A stretch of 64,000 bases of DNA, taken from NCBI RefSeq assembly GCF_002918555.1, contig NZ_PQMB01000004.1, positions 50,541-114,540 of the forward strand. Reading direction: 5' to 3'. The position numbers were made by a program, and so were the translations under genes. The notes beneath the pieces are model-generated. The model was not told the DNA's origin. It saw only the letters and a program-made list of their open reading frames with translations, and made no database searches. The DNA is from Citrobacter amalonaticus. GTDB lineage: Bacteria; Pseudomonadota; Gammaproteobacteria; Enterobacterales; Enterobacteriaceae. Below, one piece after another: positions 39,089 through 49,194 of the stretch (position 1 is its first letter; every line of letters starts with the position of its first letter).

Positions 39089-40675
39089 ATGACGTTGCCT
39101 TTTAAACCCCATGTGCTTGCGCTTGTCTGCTGCGCCGGGTTACTTGCTGCTTCTGGAGTGTTGTATGTTAAAAGTCGTACTCCTGAAGCCCCGGTTCAAC
39201 CGGTACCTGCTGCCGTAACGCCTCAGGAACCCGCCACAGCGACAGCCCCCGCGCTCCCCTCCACCTTTACCACTGCCCAAATCGATCGTTGGGTGGCGCC
39301 GATTGCGCTTTATCCTGATTCGCTGCTGTCTCAGGTACTGATGGCATCCACCTATCCGGCTAACGTTGTCCAGGCGGTACAGTGGTCGCACGATAATCCC
39401 ACGCTCCAGGGTGACAAGGCGATTCAGGCCGCGTCCGGTCAGCCGTGGGATCCGAGCGTGAAATCGCTGGTGGCCTTTCCCCAACTGATGGCGCTGCTGG
39501 GAGAGGATCCGGAGTGGGTGCAAAATCTTGGCGATGCGTTTCTGGCGCAACCGCAAGATGTGATGGATTCCGTACAGCGTTTGCGCCTGCTGGCCCAGCA
39601 GACCGGCACGCTGAAATCCACGCCGCAGCAGACGGTGAGTAACGAACCCATAACCCCGGGAAAAGAGGCGCCAGCGAAATCCACGTCAACGACCACCGTC
39701 GTTACGCCGCCAGCCCCCGCCGCCACCATCATTAAAATTGAACCGGCCGACCCGCAGGTGGTCTATGTCCCGAGCTACAATCCGACGGTCGTCTACGGCG
39801 CCTGGCCCAATACGGCATATCCGCCGGTCTATCTGCCGCCGCCTCCGGGGCAGCAGTTCGTCAGCAGTTTCGCCAATGGCTTAGGGTTTAGCCTGGGTGT
39901 CGCAACCACCTACGCGCTGTTCAGCAACATTGACTGGGATGATGACGATCACCACCACCATTATGATAATGATGGCTACAACCGTAATGGCGATAATATC
40001 AATATTCACGTTAACAATTTCAACCGGATAAGCGGTCAATCCCTGGCCGGCAACAATATCCGCTGGCAGCATAATCCGGCGTATCGCAACAATGTCCCCT
40101 ATCGCAACGAAGCTATCGCCCGGCAGTATCATCGCACCAATGTGGCTAATGGTTTAAGCGCTACGCAGCGGGCCGCCGTGACCGACGAACAGCGGCAGGC
40201 GGCGCGAAATACGCTACAGCAGAGGACGGGTAAATCATTAAACCCGCCGTCAGCCTTATCCTCATCCTCGCGGGATACGCAGCGCAAAGCCGCCGCCAGT
40301 CAGTTGCAGCAGATCGCCCGCCGGGACAGCTATCGCGGTTACGATACCAATAGCACCACTACCCGCCGTGATGCGGCTAAAACGCAGTTTCAGCAGCGGC
40401 TAAGCAGCCCCCCGCCGGAGCAGCGCCAGCAGCGACAGGAAAACGCCCGTCAGCGGGTGGCCTCAACGCCGCCGGAACAGCGCCAGCAACGGCAGGAAAA
40501 CGTCCGTCAGCGGGTGAGTTCGTCCCGTGCCAGCGCGTTGAGCGGCAATGACAGCCGTTCTCCTGACTGGCAGGTGCAGCAACGGCGTGGAAGCGAAAGC
40601 CGCCAGCGGAGCCACATCAGTTCCGGGCAACGTTCCGCTCTCAACGAACGCATTTCAGATCGTCGTAACCGGTAA
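39089..40675 (+). CDS. yacH: YacH, DUF3300 exported protein
   Basis: 528 residues (617 in E. coli) of unknown function. An N-terminal hydrophobic segment (HVLALVCCAGLLAASGVLYV) is a signal or anchor. The DUF3300 core covers about residues 65-240 (WVAPIALYPDSLLSQVLMAS, VYVPSYNPTVVYG). A His/Asp/Asn-rich stretch (DDDDHHHHYDNDGY, about 290-305) could bind metal. The basic Gln/Arg-rich C-terminus has two 19-residue tandem repeats at 40412-40525. It is 9 nt upstream of a DUF2950 gene. Confidence 0.9.
   Translation: MTLPFKPHVLALVCCAGLLAASGVLYVKSRTPEAPVQPVPAAVTPQEPATATAPALPSTFTTAQIDRWVAPIALYPDSLLSQVLMASTYPANVVQAVQWSHDNPTLQGDKAIQAASGQPWDPSVKSLVAFPQLMALLGEDPEWVQNLGDAFLAQPQDVMDSVQRLRLLAQQTGTLKSTPQQTVSNEPITPGKEAPAKSTSTTTVVTPPAPAATIIKIEPADPQVVYVPSYNPTVVYGAWPNTAYPPVYLPPPPGQQFVSSFANGLGFSLGVATTYALFSNIDWDDDDHHHHYDNDGYNRNGDNINIHVNNFNRISGQSLAGNNIRWQHNPAYRNNVPYRNEAIARQYHRTNVANGLSATQRAAVTDEQRQAARNTLQQRTGKSLNPPSALSSSSRDTQRKAAASQLQQIARRDSYRGYDTNSTTTRRDAAKTQFQQRLSSPPPEQRQQRQENARQRVASTPPEQRQQRQENVRQRVSSSRASALSGNDSRSPDWQVQQRRGSESRQRSHISSGQRSALNERISDRRNR
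40412..40525 (+). repeat. Two tandem 57-bp repeats in yacH
   Basis: Units 40412-40468 and 40469-40525 encode PPEQRQQRQENARQRVAST and PPEQRQQRQENVRQRVSSS. The E. coli protein is about 90 residues longer, so repeat number may vary between species. Confidence 0.9.
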
Positions 40676-40684
40676 GGTGAAAAG

Positions 40685-41482
40685 ATGAAAAAGTTGACTC
40701 TCTTCAGTGCGCTGGCGCTACTGACACTCCCTCTTCTGGCGCAGGCTCAGCAGCAGTTCAGCACGCCCGATCGGGCTGCTGATGCCCTGGTGAATGCCGT
40801 TACCACGCACGATGAAGCCAAACTGAGCGAGCTTTTGGGCGATAACTGGCGGGAATATTTCCCACCGGAAGGTGCCGATCCGCAGGCCGTCGCACGCTTT
40901 TTGCGCGACTGGAAAATCAGTCACCGCATTGTGCAACAGGGCAATATGGCCCATCTGAACGTCGGGCAGGAAAGCTGGCAGCTTCCTGTTCCGCTCATCA
41001 AAACGGATGCCGGCTGGCGTTTTGATATGGCCGCTGCGGAAGATGAAATTCTGACCCGCGCCATTGGTCGCAATGAACTGGCAGCCATTGAAGCGATGCA
41101 TGCTTATATTGATGCCCAGCAGGATTACTACGCCCTGAACCACGCTTACGCGCAGAAGTTCATCAGCAGCGACGGTAAAAAAGACGGCCTCTACTGGCCG
41201 ACTGCGCCAGGTGAAGCGCCCAGTCCGTTAGGACCGGCATTCAGCCCTGCCGCACCGGGCATGGGTTATCATGGCTATCATTTCCGCATGATCGCCAACA
41301 AAGATGAGAAAGGCTTCGCCCTGCTCGCCTGGCCGGTAATGTGGGGGGAAACGGGCATCATGAGCTTTATGGTTAATCAGGACGATAAGGTGTATCAGGC
41401 GGATCTGGGGAAAGAGACCGGGACGAAAGTGACTGAGATAAATCATTTCAGTCACAATGCCCCCTGGAACCCGGTGGAATAG
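40685..41482 (+). CDS. DUF2950 exported protein, partner of YacH
   Basis: 265 residues with a signal peptide (MKKLTLFSALALLTLPLLAQ, cleavage AQA). The body matches the DUF2950 family as I remember it (FSTPDRAADALVNAVTTHDE, GYHGYHFRM, WPVMWGETGIMSFMVN). Function unknown. It begins 9 nt after yacH, so the pair is an operon; DUF3300 and DUF2950 genes often occur together. K-12 has only yacH here. Confidence 0.85.
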   Translation: MKKLTLFSALALLTLPLLAQAQQQFSTPDRAADALVNAVTTHDEAKLSELLGDNWREYFPPEGADPQAVARFLRDWKISHRIVQQGNMAHLNVGQESWQLPVPLIKTDAGWRFDMAAAEDEILTRAIGRNELAAIEAMHAYIDAQQDYYALNHAYAQKFISSDGKKDGLYWPTAPGEAPSPLGPAFSPAAPGMGYHGYHFRMIANKDEKGFALLAWPVMWGETGIMSFMVNQDDKVYQADLGKETGTKVTEINHFSHNAPWNPVE

Positions 41483-41491
41483 CAGACACAA

Positions 41492-41515
41492 AAAAGCGGC
41501 CGCTAAGCCGCTTTT
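41492..41515. terminator. Convergent terminator between DUF2950 gene and lpd
   Basis: Stem AAAAGCGGC / GCCGCTTTT with a 6-base loop and flanking A/T tracts on both sides, so it can end transcription from either direction. Confidence 0.85.
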
Positions 41516-41533
41516 CTTTCTTCACTCAGAAGA

Positions 41534-42958
41534 TTACTTCTTCTTCGCTTTCGGGTTCGGCAGGTCGGTGATACTACCTTCGAACACTTCCGCCGCCAGG
41601 CCCACGGACTCATGCAGAGTCGGGTGAGCATGGATGGTCAGCGCGATGTCTTCCGCATCACAACCCATTTCGATCGCCAGACCGATTTCACCCAGCAGCT
41701 CGCCGCCGTTGGTACCGACAATCGCACCACCGATAACACGGTGAGATTCTTTGTCGAAAATCAGTTTAGTCATACCGTCTGCGCAGTCGGAAGCGATAGC
41801 ACGACCAGAAGCAGCCCATGGGAAGGTGGCGGTTTCGTAGCTGATGCCTTTCTCTTTCGCTTCTTTCTCCGTCAGGCCAACCCATGCCACTTCTGGTTCA
41901 GTGTAGGCGATGGATGGGATAACTTTCGGATCGAAGTAGTGTTTCTTACCGGCGATAACTTCAGCGGCAACGTGACCTTCGTGAACACCTTTGTGCGCCA
42001 GCATCGGCTGACCGACGATATCGCCGATAGCAAAGATGTGCGGCACGTTGGTGCGCAGCTGTTTGTCAACGCGGATGAAGCCACGGTCATCAACTTCCAC
42101 GCCAGCTTTGCCCGCGTCGAGGTTTTTGCCGTTCGGTACACGACCGATAGCCACCAGCACCGCATCGTAACGCTGAGCTTCAGCAGGCGCTTTTTTGCCT
42201 TCCATGGAAACGTAGATACCGTCTTCTTTCGCTTCAACGGCGGTCACTTTGGTTTCCAGCATCAGGTTGAATTTCTTGCTGATGCGTTTGGTAAAGACTT
42301 TAACCACGTCTTTATCGGCCGCCGGGATAACCTGGTCAAACATTTCAACCACGTCGATCTCTGACCCCAGCGCGTGGTACACGGTACCCATTTCCAGACC
42401 GATGATACCGCCGCCCATTACCAGCAGGCGCTTAGGAACAGTTTTCAGTTCCAGTGCATCGGTGGAATCCCACACGCGCGGATCTTCATGCGGAATGAAT
42501 GGCAGTTCGATCGGACGGGAACCCGCCGCGATGATCGCGTTGTCAAAGTTGATCACGGTTTTGCCGTTTTCACCTTCAACTTCCAGGGTGTTCGCCCCGG
42601 TAAATTTACCCAGACCGTTAACCACTTTCACTTTACGGCCTTTGGCCATACCCGCCAGACCGCCGGTCAGTTGAGTGATAACTTTTTCTTTCCAGGTACG
42701 AATCTTGTCGATATCGGTTTTCGGCTCGCCAAAAACGATACCGTGTTCAGCCAGCGCTTTGGCTTCTTCGATAACTTTTGCTACGTGCAGCAGCGCTTTA
42801 GAAGGGATACAGCCGACGTTCAGACAAACACCGCCGAGGGTGTTGTAACGTTCTACGATGACGGTCTCCAGACCTAAATCTGCGCAACGGAAGGCAGCAG
42901 AGTAACCTGCAGGGCCTGCCCCAAGTACCACGACCTGAGTTTTGATTTCAGTGCTCAT
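41534..42958 (-). CDS. lpd: Dihydrolipoamide dehydrogenase (E3)
   Basis: Shared E3 of pyruvate and 2-oxoglutarate dehydrogenases and the glycine cleavage system. It has 474 residues. FAD site GAGPAGYS, redox disulfide GGVCLNVGCIPSK, NAD site GGGIIGLEMG, and catalytic His-Glu in HAHPTLHE. I use the second Met (42958), for which AGAGG lies 5 nt upstream. It follows aceF but has its own promoter region of 144 nt. Confidence 0.98.
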   Translation of the reverse strand: MSTEIKTQVVVLGAGPAGYSAAFRCADLGLETVIVERYNTLGGVCLNVGCIPSKALLHVAKVIEEAKALAEHGIVFGEPKTDIDKIRTWKEKVITQLTGGLAGMAKGRKVKVVNGLGKFTGANTLEVEGENGKTVINFDNAIIAAGSRPIELPFIPHEDPRVWDSTDALELKTVPKRLLVMGGGIIGLEMGTVYHALGSEIDVVEMFDQVIPAADKDVVKVFTKRISKKFNLMLETKVTAVEAKEDGIYVSMEGKKAPAEAQRYDAVLVAIGRVPNGKNLDAGKAGVEVDDRGFIRVDKQLRTNVPHIFAIGDIVGQPMLAHKGVHEGHVAAEVIAGKKHYFDPKVIPSIAYTEPEVAWVGLTEKEAKEKGISYETATFPWAASGRAIASDCADGMTKLIFDKESHRVIGGAIVGTNGGELLGEIGLAIEMGCDAEDIALTIHAHPTLHESVGLAAEVFEGSITDLPNPKAKKK

Positions 42959-43016
42959 CATGACCTCTTAATTTATACCCGTCGTCCACCGGGTCGTTCT
43001 ATCCGCTCGTATTTTA

Positions 43017-43036
43017 CAAAATTGTTAACAATTTTG
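43017..43036. promoter_or_regulatory. 20-bp perfect palindrome in the lpd promoter region
   Basis: CAAAATTGTTAACAATTTTG lies 59 nt upstream of lpd. It contains GTTAA-type elements like those in ArcA sites; ArcA represses lpd in E. coli. The palindrome is seen; the ligand is inferred. Confidence 0.55.
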
Positions 43037-43102
43037 AAACAACAAACGGCAACCGATTTGTCTTTCGCACAATAACCTCACTGACTTCATGAGATTACCA
43101 GA

Positions 43103-43130
43103 AAAAAGCCGGCCGTCAGGCCGGCTTTTT
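43103..43130 (-). terminator. aceF terminator
   Basis: Stem AAAAAGCCGGCC / GGCCGGCTTTTT with loop GTCA, directly after the aceF stop at 43134. Strong, so lpd must rely mainly on readthrough or its own promoter. Confidence 0.92.
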
Positions 43131-43133
43131 CGC

Positions 43134-45032
43134 TTACATCACCAGGCGGCGAATGTCAGACAGCATGTTGTTGATGATGGTGATAAAGCGCGCACCATCA
43201 GCACCGTCGATTACGCGGTGGTCGAAGGAGAGCGAAATCGGCATCATCAGACGCGGCATAAACTCTTTACCGTTCCACACTGGCTCCATAGAGGACTTGG
43301 AGACACCGAGGATAGCCACTTCCGGCGCGTTCACAATCGGCGCGAAGTGGGTCGTGCCCAGGCCACCGATGCTGGAGATGGTGAAGCAACCGCCCTGCAT
43401 TTCGCCAGCGGTCAGCTTGCCATCACGCGCTTTCTTGGAGATGGTGGTCAGTTCACGAGACAGCTCGGTAATGCTCTTCTTGTTCACGTCTTTGAAGACC
43501 GGAACAACCAGACCATTCGGCGTATCTACCGCAACACCGATGTTGATGTATTTTTTCAGGGTCAGACGCTGACCGTCTTCAGACAGAGAGCTGTTGAAGC
43601 GCGGCATCTGTTCCAGAGCGGCGGCAACGGCTTTCATGATGAAGACCACTGGCGTGAATTTCACGTCCAGTTTACGTTTCTCAGCTTCGGCATTCTGCTG
43701 TTTACGGAACGCTTCCAGATCGGTGATATCGGTCTTGTCGAAGTGCGTAACGTGCGGGATCATCACCCAGTTACGGCTCAGGTTAGCACCAGAGATTTTC
43801 TGGATACGGCCCAGCTCCACTTCTTCGATTTCACCAAACTTGCTGAAGTCCACTTTCGGCCAGGGCAGCATGCCCGGAATACCGCCACCTGCTGCTGCCG
43901 GAGCAGCTTCAGCACGCTTGATAGCGTCTTTCACGTAAGCCTGAACGTCTTCACGCAGGATACGACCTTTACGACCAGAACCTTTCACTTTCGCCAGGTT
44001 CACACCGAACTCGCGCGCCAGGCGACGAATTAGCGGCGTTGCATGAACGTAAGCGTCGTTCTCAGCGAACTCAGATTTACTTTCCGCTTTTGCGGCCGGA
44101 GCTGCGGCTGGTTTAGCAGCCTGAGCCGGTGCAGCTGCAGAGGCTGGAGCAGCCGCGGCAGCTGGAGCGGCAGCAGGTGCTGCGCCTTCCACTTCGAAGA
44201 TCATAATCAGAGAACCGGTTTTGACTTTGTCGCCGGTGCTGATTTTGATTTCTTTTACGGTGCCCGCGAACGGTGCCGGAACTTCCATAGAAGCCTTGTC
44301 GCCTTCAACGGTAATCAGTGACTGTTCAGCGGCAACTTTATCGCCCACTTTAACCATCACTTCAGTGACTTCAACTTCGTCACCGCCGATATCCGGAACG
44401 TTAACCTCTTTCGAGCCAGAAGCTGCCGGAGCCGCCGCTGCTGCTGGAGCTGCCGCCTGAGCCGGTGCTGCAGCAGGCGCTGCGCCTGCAACTTCGAAGA
44501 CCATAATCAGAGAACCGGTAGACACTTTGTCGCCCGTGTTGATTTTGATCTCTTTAACGGTGCCCGCAAATGGTGCCGGAACTTCCATAGACGCTTTGTC
44601 ACCTTCGACGGTGATCAGGGACTGCTCAGCCGCAACGGTATCGCCTACTTTCACCAGAATTTCAGTAACTTCAACTTCGTCACCGCCGATATCAGGCACG
44701 TTAACGTCTTTCGCTGCCGCGGCTGCTGCTGGAGCAGCGGCTGCCGGGGCGGCTTCTTTCTTCTCTTCTGCCGGAGCAGGCGCAGCGGCTGCTGCACCAT
44801 CGGCGGAATCGAAAATCATGATCAGTTTGCCGGTCTCAGTTTTGTCGCCAACAGAGACTTTGATCTCTTTAACGATACCTGCCTGAGGAGACGGAACTTC
44901 CATAGAGGCTTTGTCGCCTTCTACGGTGATCAGCGACTGTTCAGCTTCAACTTTGTCGCCTACTTTGACCAGGATCTCGGTGATTTCAACTTCATCAGCC
45001 CCGATGTCCGGTACATTGATTTCGATAGCCAT
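43134..45032 (-). CDS. aceF: Pyruvate dehydrogenase E2, dihydrolipoyl acetyltransferase
   Basis: Core of the PDH complex, 632 residues (630 in E. coli). Three N-terminal lipoyl domains, each with the lipoylated Lys in [10 protein letters not shown], are joined by Ala/Pro-rich linkers. An E1/E3-binding domain ([20 protein letters not shown]) and the acetyltransferase domain with catalytic HRVIDGADG follow. It starts 14 nt after aceE. Confidence 0.98.
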   Translation of the reverse strand: MAIEINVPDIGADEVEITEILVKVGDKVEAEQSLITVEGDKASMEVPSPQAGIVKEIKVSVGDKTETGKLIMIFDSADGAAAAAPAPAEEKKEAAPAAAAPAAAAAAKDVNVPDIGGDEVEVTEILVKVGDTVAAEQSLITVEGDKASMEVPAPFAGTVKEIKINTGDKVSTGSLIMVFEVAGAAPAAAPAQAAAPAAAAAPAASGSKEVNVPDIGGDEVEVTEVMVKVGDKVAAEQSLITVEGDKASMEVPAPFAGTVKEIKISTGDKVKTGSLIMIFEVEGAAPAAAPAAAAAPASAAAPAQAAKPAAAPAAKAESKSEFAENDAYVHATPLIRRLAREFGVNLAKVKGSGRKGRILREDVQAYVKDAIKRAEAAPAAAGGGIPGMLPWPKVDFSKFGEIEEVELGRIQKISGANLSRNWVMIPHVTHFDKTDITDLEAFRKQQNAEAEKRKLDVKFTPVVFIMKAVAAALEQMPRFNSSLSEDGQRLTLKKYINIGVAVDTPNGLVVPVFKDVNKKSITELSRELTTISKKARDGKLTAGEMQGGCFTISSIGGLGTTHFAPIVNAPEVAILGVSKSSMEPVWNGKEFMPRLMMPISLSFDHRVIDGADGARFITIINNMLSDIRRLVM

Positions 45033-45046
45033 TATTCTTTTACCTC

Positions 45047-47710
45047 TTACGCCAGACGCGGGTTAACTTTATCTGCATCGATGTTGAATTTGATGATTGC
45101 GTCAGCAACCACTTTCTTATCGATTTCGCCACGTTTAGCCAGTTCGCCCAGGGCCGCTACAACCACATAAGAAGCATCAACTTCGAAGTGGTGACGCAGG
45201 TTTTCACGGCTGTCAGAGCGACCGAAGCCGTCAGTACCCAGTACGCGATAATCATCAGCCGGTACATAAGTACGAACCTGTTCGGCAAACAGTTTCATAT
45301 AGTCAGTAGATGCCACTGCCGGAGCGTCGTTCATCACCTGAGCGATGTACGGAACGCGCGGAGTTTCCATCGGGTGCAGCATGTTCCAGCGTTCACAATC
45401 CTGGCCATCACGCGCCAGTTCAGTGAAGGAGGTGACGCTGTACACGTCAGAACCTACACCGTAGTCGTTCGCCAGGATCTGTGCAGCTTCACGCACGTGA
45501 CGCAGGATAGAACCGGAGCCCAGCAGCTGAACTTTACCTTTCTTACCTTCGAGGGTTTCGAGTTTGTAGATACCTTTACGGATCCCTTCCTCAGCACCTT
45601 CCGGCATGGCTGGCATGTGGTAGTTTTCGTTCAGCGTGGTGATGTAGTAGTAAACGTTCTCTTGTTTCTCACCGTACATACGCTCCAGACCATCATGCAT
45701 GATGACCGCAACTTCGTACGCGTAAGACGGATCGTAAGAGATACAGTTCGGGATAGTCAGAGACTGAATATGGCTGTGACCATCTTCGTGCTGCAGACCT
45801 TCACCGTTCAGCGTCGTACGACCAGAAGTTCCCCCTACCAGGAAGCCGCGAGCCTGTTGGTCGCCTGCCTGCCAGCACAGGTCGCCGATACGCTGGAACC
45901 CGAACATGGAGTAGTAGATGTAGAACGGGATCATCGGCAGATCGTTGGTGCTGTAAGAGGTCGCAGCAGCCAGCCAGGATGCGCCAGCACCCAGTTCGTT
46001 GATGCCTTCCTGCAGGATCTGACCTTTCTCGTCTTCTTTATAGTAAGCAACCTGCTCACGGTCCTGCGGGGTGTACTGCTGACCGTTCGGGCTGTAGATA
46101 CCGATCTGACGGAACAGACCTTCCATACCGAAAGTACGCGCTTCGTCAGCGATGATCGGCACCAGACGATCTTTGATCGACTTGTTCTTCAGCATCACGT
46201 TCAGGGCACGAACGAAAGCGATGGTGGTGGAGATCTCTTTGTTCTGCTCTTCCAGCAGCGCACCGAAGTCTGAAAGTTGAGGCAGTTCCAGCGTCTCGGT
46301 GAAGTTCGGCTGACGAGCAGGCAGATAGCCGTGCAGTTTCTGACGCTGAGCGTGCAGATAAGTGTGCTCTTCAGAACCTTCCGGGAAGGTGATGTAAGAC
46401 AGGTTTTCAACCTGCTCATCGGTCACAGGAACGTTGAAACGGTCGCGGATATAACGCACGCCGTCCATGTTCATTTTCTTAACCTGGTGAGCGATGTTTT
46501 TACCTTCGGCGGTGTCACCCATGCCGTAACCTTTGATGGTATGGGCCAGGATTACAGTGGCTTTGCCTTTGGTTTCCTGCGCTTTCTTCAGTGCAGCGTA
46601 GACTTTCTTCGGATCGTGACCACCACGGTTCAGCGCCCAAATCTGCTCGTCAGTCCAGTCAGCAACCAGGGCTGCGGTTTCCGGGTATTTACCGAAGAAG
46701 TGCTCACGTACGTATGCGCCATCTTTGGATTTAAAGGTCTGGTAGTCGCCGTCAACGGTTTCGTTCATCAGCTGGATCAGTTTACCGCTGGTATCTTTAC
46801 GCAGCAGCTCATCCCAACGACCGCCCCACATGACTTTGATAACGTTCCAGCCAGCGCCCGCGAAGATGCCTTCCAGTTCGTTAACAATCTTGCCGTTACC
46901 GGTGACCGGACCGTCAAGACGCTGCAGGTTACAGTTGATAACAAAGACCAGGTTGTCCAGTTTCTCACGGGTCGCGATGGTGATAGCACCCTTAGATTCT
47001 GGCTCATCCATTTCGCCGTCGCCCAGGAAGGCGTAAACGGTTTGTTTAGAGGTATCTTTCAGGCCACGGTGTTCCAGATATTTCAGGAATTTAGCCTGGT
47101 AGATTGCACCGATTGGGCCCAGACCCATAGAGACGGTCGGGAACTGCCAGAATTCCGGCATCAGTTTCGGGTGCGGGTAGGAAGACAGGCCTTTGCCATG
47201 TACTTCCTGACGGAAGTTGTTCATCTGCTCTTCAGTCAGACGACCTTCCAGGAATGCGCGTGCGTAAATGCCCGGAGAGATGTGGCCCTGGAAGTAAATC
47301 AGGTCGCCGCCATCCTGCTCGTTGCGCGCACGGAAGAAGTGGTTGAAGCAAACATCATAAACGGTTGCGGAAGACTGGAAGGATGCCATGTGGCCGCCAA
47401 GCTCGAGGTCTTTTTTAGACGCACGCAGCACGGTCATGATGGCGTTCCAGCGGATAGCAGAACGAATACGACGCTCCAGCTCCAGATTGCCCGGGTATTC
47501 CGGTTCGTCTTCAACGGCAATAGTGTTGATGTAACTGCTGGCCCCTGCACCTGCCGCTACTTTCACGCCGCCTTTGCGGGCCTCAGAAAGAAGCTGATCA
47601 ATCAGATACTGAGCACGCTCAACACCTTCTTCACGGATGACCGATTCGATCGCCTGTAGCCAGTCGCGGGTTTCGATCGGATCCACGTCATTTGGGAAAC
47701 GTTCTGACAT
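45047..47710 (-). CDS. aceE: Pyruvate dehydrogenase E1
   Basis: Thiamine-diphosphate enzyme that decarboxylates pyruvate and acetylates lipoyl-E2. It has 887 residues, like E. coli. ThDP motif [12 protein letters not shown]...NCNLQ is present; the C-terminus ends DKVNPRLA. Second gene of pdhR-aceEF-lpd. A conserved hairpin lies in its leader at 47751-47796. Confidence 0.98.
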   Translation of the reverse strand: MSERFPNDVDPIETRDWLQAIESVIREEGVERAQYLIDQLLSEARKGGVKVAAGAGASSYINTIAVEDEPEYPGNLELERRIRSAIRWNAIMTVLRASKKDLELGGHMASFQSSATVYDVCFNHFFRARNEQDGGDLIYFQGHISPGIYARAFLEGRLTEEQMNNFRQEVHGKGLSSYPHPKLMPEFWQFPTVSMGLGPIGAIYQAKFLKYLEHRGLKDTSKQTVYAFLGDGEMDEPESKGAITIATREKLDNLVFVINCNLQRLDGPVTGNGKIVNELEGIFAGAGWNVIKVMWGGRWDELLRKDTSGKLIQLMNETVDGDYQTFKSKDGAYVREHFFGKYPETAALVADWTDEQIWALNRGGHDPKKVYAALKKAQETKGKATVILAHTIKGYGMGDTAEGKNIAHQVKKMNMDGVRYIRDRFNVPVTDEQVENLSYITFPEGSEEHTYLHAQRQKLHGYLPARQPNFTETLELPQLSDFGALLEEQNKEISTTIAFVRALNVMLKNKSIKDRLVPIIADEARTFGMEGLFRQIGIYSPNGQQYTPQDREQVAYYKEDEKGQILQEGINELGAGASWLAAATSYSTNDLPMIPFYIYYSMFGFQRIGDLCWQAGDQQARGFLVGGTSGRTTLNGEGLQHEDGHSHIQSLTIPNCISYDPSYAYEVAVIMHDGLERMYGEKQENVYYYITTLNENYHMPAMPEGAEEGIRKGIYKLETLEGKKGKVQLLGSGSILRHVREAAQILANDYGVGSDVYSVTSFTELARDGQDCERWNMLHPMETPRVPYIAQVMNDAPAVASTDYMKLFAEQVRTYVPADDYRVLGTDGFGRSDSRENLRHHFEVDASYVVVAALGELAKRGEIDKKVVADAIIKFNIDADKVNPRLA

Positions 47711-47750
47711 GGGGGTATTCCTTATCTATCTAATACGTTGAGTTATCTGG

Positions 47751-47796
47751 AACCTGTCCCATTAAGCTTTCGCCAGAAAGCTCAATAAGACAGGTT
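47751..47796 (-). other. Structured leader hairpin between pdhR and aceE
   Basis: Two nested stems: outer AACCTGTC / GACAGGTT and inner AGCTTTC / GAAAGCT. I recall a similar structure in the E. coli pdhR-aceE spacer, so it is probably conserved. It may protect the 5' end of aceE mRNA or separate pdhR from aceEF levels; the function is inferred. Confidence 0.6.
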
Positions 47797-47872
47797 CTGC
47801 GTTTAGTTGCCGCGCTTTTAGTTAGCGCTTGATTTACAACATCTTCTGGTTAATGTTCTGCCAGAAAAATCA

Positions 47873-48637
47873 CTAATTCTTGCGTTGCTCCAGACGGCGT
47901 AAGGCGCGTTCACGACGGCTCTCTTCACGGCTTCTGTCGAGCAAAATTTCTTCAATAAACGCCAGGTGACGATGGGAGGCTTCACGCGCGTCGTTCGGCT
48001 TTCCGGCGATTATCGCTTCAAAAATGCGGGTCCGGTGACTGCTAACCAACGGCAGCATCTCCCGACGCGCATACAGCAATTCAAAGTTTTGTCGGACATT
48101 CTGGGCCAGCATCGGCTCCATACACCTTAGCAAATGGAGCAGTACCACATTATGCGCCGCTTCGGTGACGGCGATTTGGTACTGGAGAACCGCGTCGGAC
48201 TCTGCGTCCAGATCGCCTGACTCTTGTGCCAGCTCAATGGCATGATGAAGTTCACGAATGCGCGTCTTGTCTTCATCGGTGCTGCGCAGCGCCGCGTAAT
48301 ATGCGGCAATGCCTTCAAGCGCATGGCGCGTCTCGAGCAGGTCAAACTGGGATTCAGGATGGTCGGAGAGCAGTTCTACCAGTGGGTCGCTGAAGCTTTG
48401 CCACAGGCTGCTCTGAACAAAAGTGCCGCCGCCCTGACGACGAAGCAACAACCCCTTCGCTTCGAGACGTTGGATCGCCTCGCGTAAGGAGGGGCGGGAA
48501 ACGTCGAACTGTTTTGCCAGTTCACGTTCCGGTGGGAGTTTTTCGCCGGGGCGTAATGTCCCCTCAAGAATTAAAAACTCCAGCTGTTGCTCAATCACAT
48601 CGGATAGTTTTGGTTGGCGGATTTTGCTGTAGGCCAT
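47873..48637 (-). CDS. pdhR: Pyruvate-sensing repressor PdhR
   Basis: GntR/FadR-family repressor of pdhR-aceEF-lpd and respiratory genes, released by pyruvate. It has 254 residues. The winged HTH is [20 protein letters not shown] (about residues 38-57); an all-helical FadR-type ligand domain follows. A perfect PdhR operator lies 33 nt upstream, giving autoregulation. Confidence 0.97.
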   Translation of the reverse strand: MAYSKIRQPKLSDVIEQQLEFLILEGTLRPGEKLPPERELAKQFDVSRPSLREAIQRLEAKGLLLRRQGGGTFVQSSLWQSFSDPLVELLSDHPESQFDLLETRHALEGIAAYYAALRSTDEDKTRIRELHHAIELAQESGDLDAESDAVLQYQIAVTEAAHNVVLLHLLRCMEPMLAQNVRQNFELLYARREMLPLVSSHRTRIFEAIIAGKPNDAREASHRHLAFIEEILLDRSREESRRERALRRLEQRKN

Positions 48638-48669
48638 GATTTCCTGTCTTAAGCCATTTGCCCGGAGTC

Positions 48670-48686
48670 AATTGGTCTTACCAATT
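48670..48686. promoter_or_regulatory. PdhR operator
   Basis: AATTGGTCTTACCAATT is a perfect 17-bp inverted repeat matching the ATTGGTnnnACCAAT consensus of PdhR, 33 nt upstream of the pdhR start. Confidence 0.92.
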
Positions 48687-49093
48687 TCATGTCTGTGACG
48701 CTAAAGTAACAAAGTATTCACCTTATGTCCATACAGGTTTTGATTGAAATCAGTAAACCACGCACATTTTAACAACATTACAGAAATAACGTTTCAAACA
48801 TGTAACTATGCACAAATGTTAAATTTACCCGGCAGGGAGTGGTTTTAACTAAATTGAAACGATAAAAAATCCGTTCTGAACCGATTCAACTTAGCAGCAT
48901 GTGACTATTTACCCAATTTTAATGAATTAAAATTCGAATTATGCCTTCATGAATACGTTCCGTGTTTCATTTACAAATGCTTTCTTTTTACGCACCCCGT
49001 CATCTCCCCTTCATAAAGCAGGTGCATTCGCCGCCGCATACCATTATTCTGAGTCGGACAAAAGACTTCAGGTAATAATTTAGTTTCCCTTGC

Positions 49094-49111
49094 TGTAAAC
49101 AAATTAATACA
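49094..49111 (+). promoter_or_regulatory. Candidate TyrR box upstream of aroP
   Basis: TGTAAACAAATTAATACA has the TGTAAA-N6 left half of the TyrR consensus and a partial right half (AATACA for TTTACA). aroP is TyrR-repressed in E. coli. Weak on sequence alone. Confidence 0.4.
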
Positions 49112-49194
49112 ACAAACGGAATTGCAAACTTACACACGCATCGCTGCGTAGTTCAAAAATAATTACTCAAAAGAGTAACCACACACGAGGTTTC

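Larger units (their letters stand above)
48638..49194. promoter_or_regulatory. pdhR-aroP divergent intergenic region
   Basis: 557 nt without an ORF, strongly AT-rich between 48700 and 49180. Holds the PdhR operator near pdhR and a TyrR-box-like site near aroP. I see nothing else that I can name. Confidence 0.5.

Noticed and set aside
44150..45030. Three long direct repeats in aceF, considered as a repeat array
   Set aside because: They encode three lipoyl domains with Ala/Pro linkers, normal for enterobacterial E2, and not a CRISPR or mobile repeat.
46277..47659. 460-codon open frame on the plus strand opposite aceE
   Set aside because: It is antisense to a certain gene with strong codon bias, which leaves the opposite frame open. 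It has no ribosome site and no recognisable domain.
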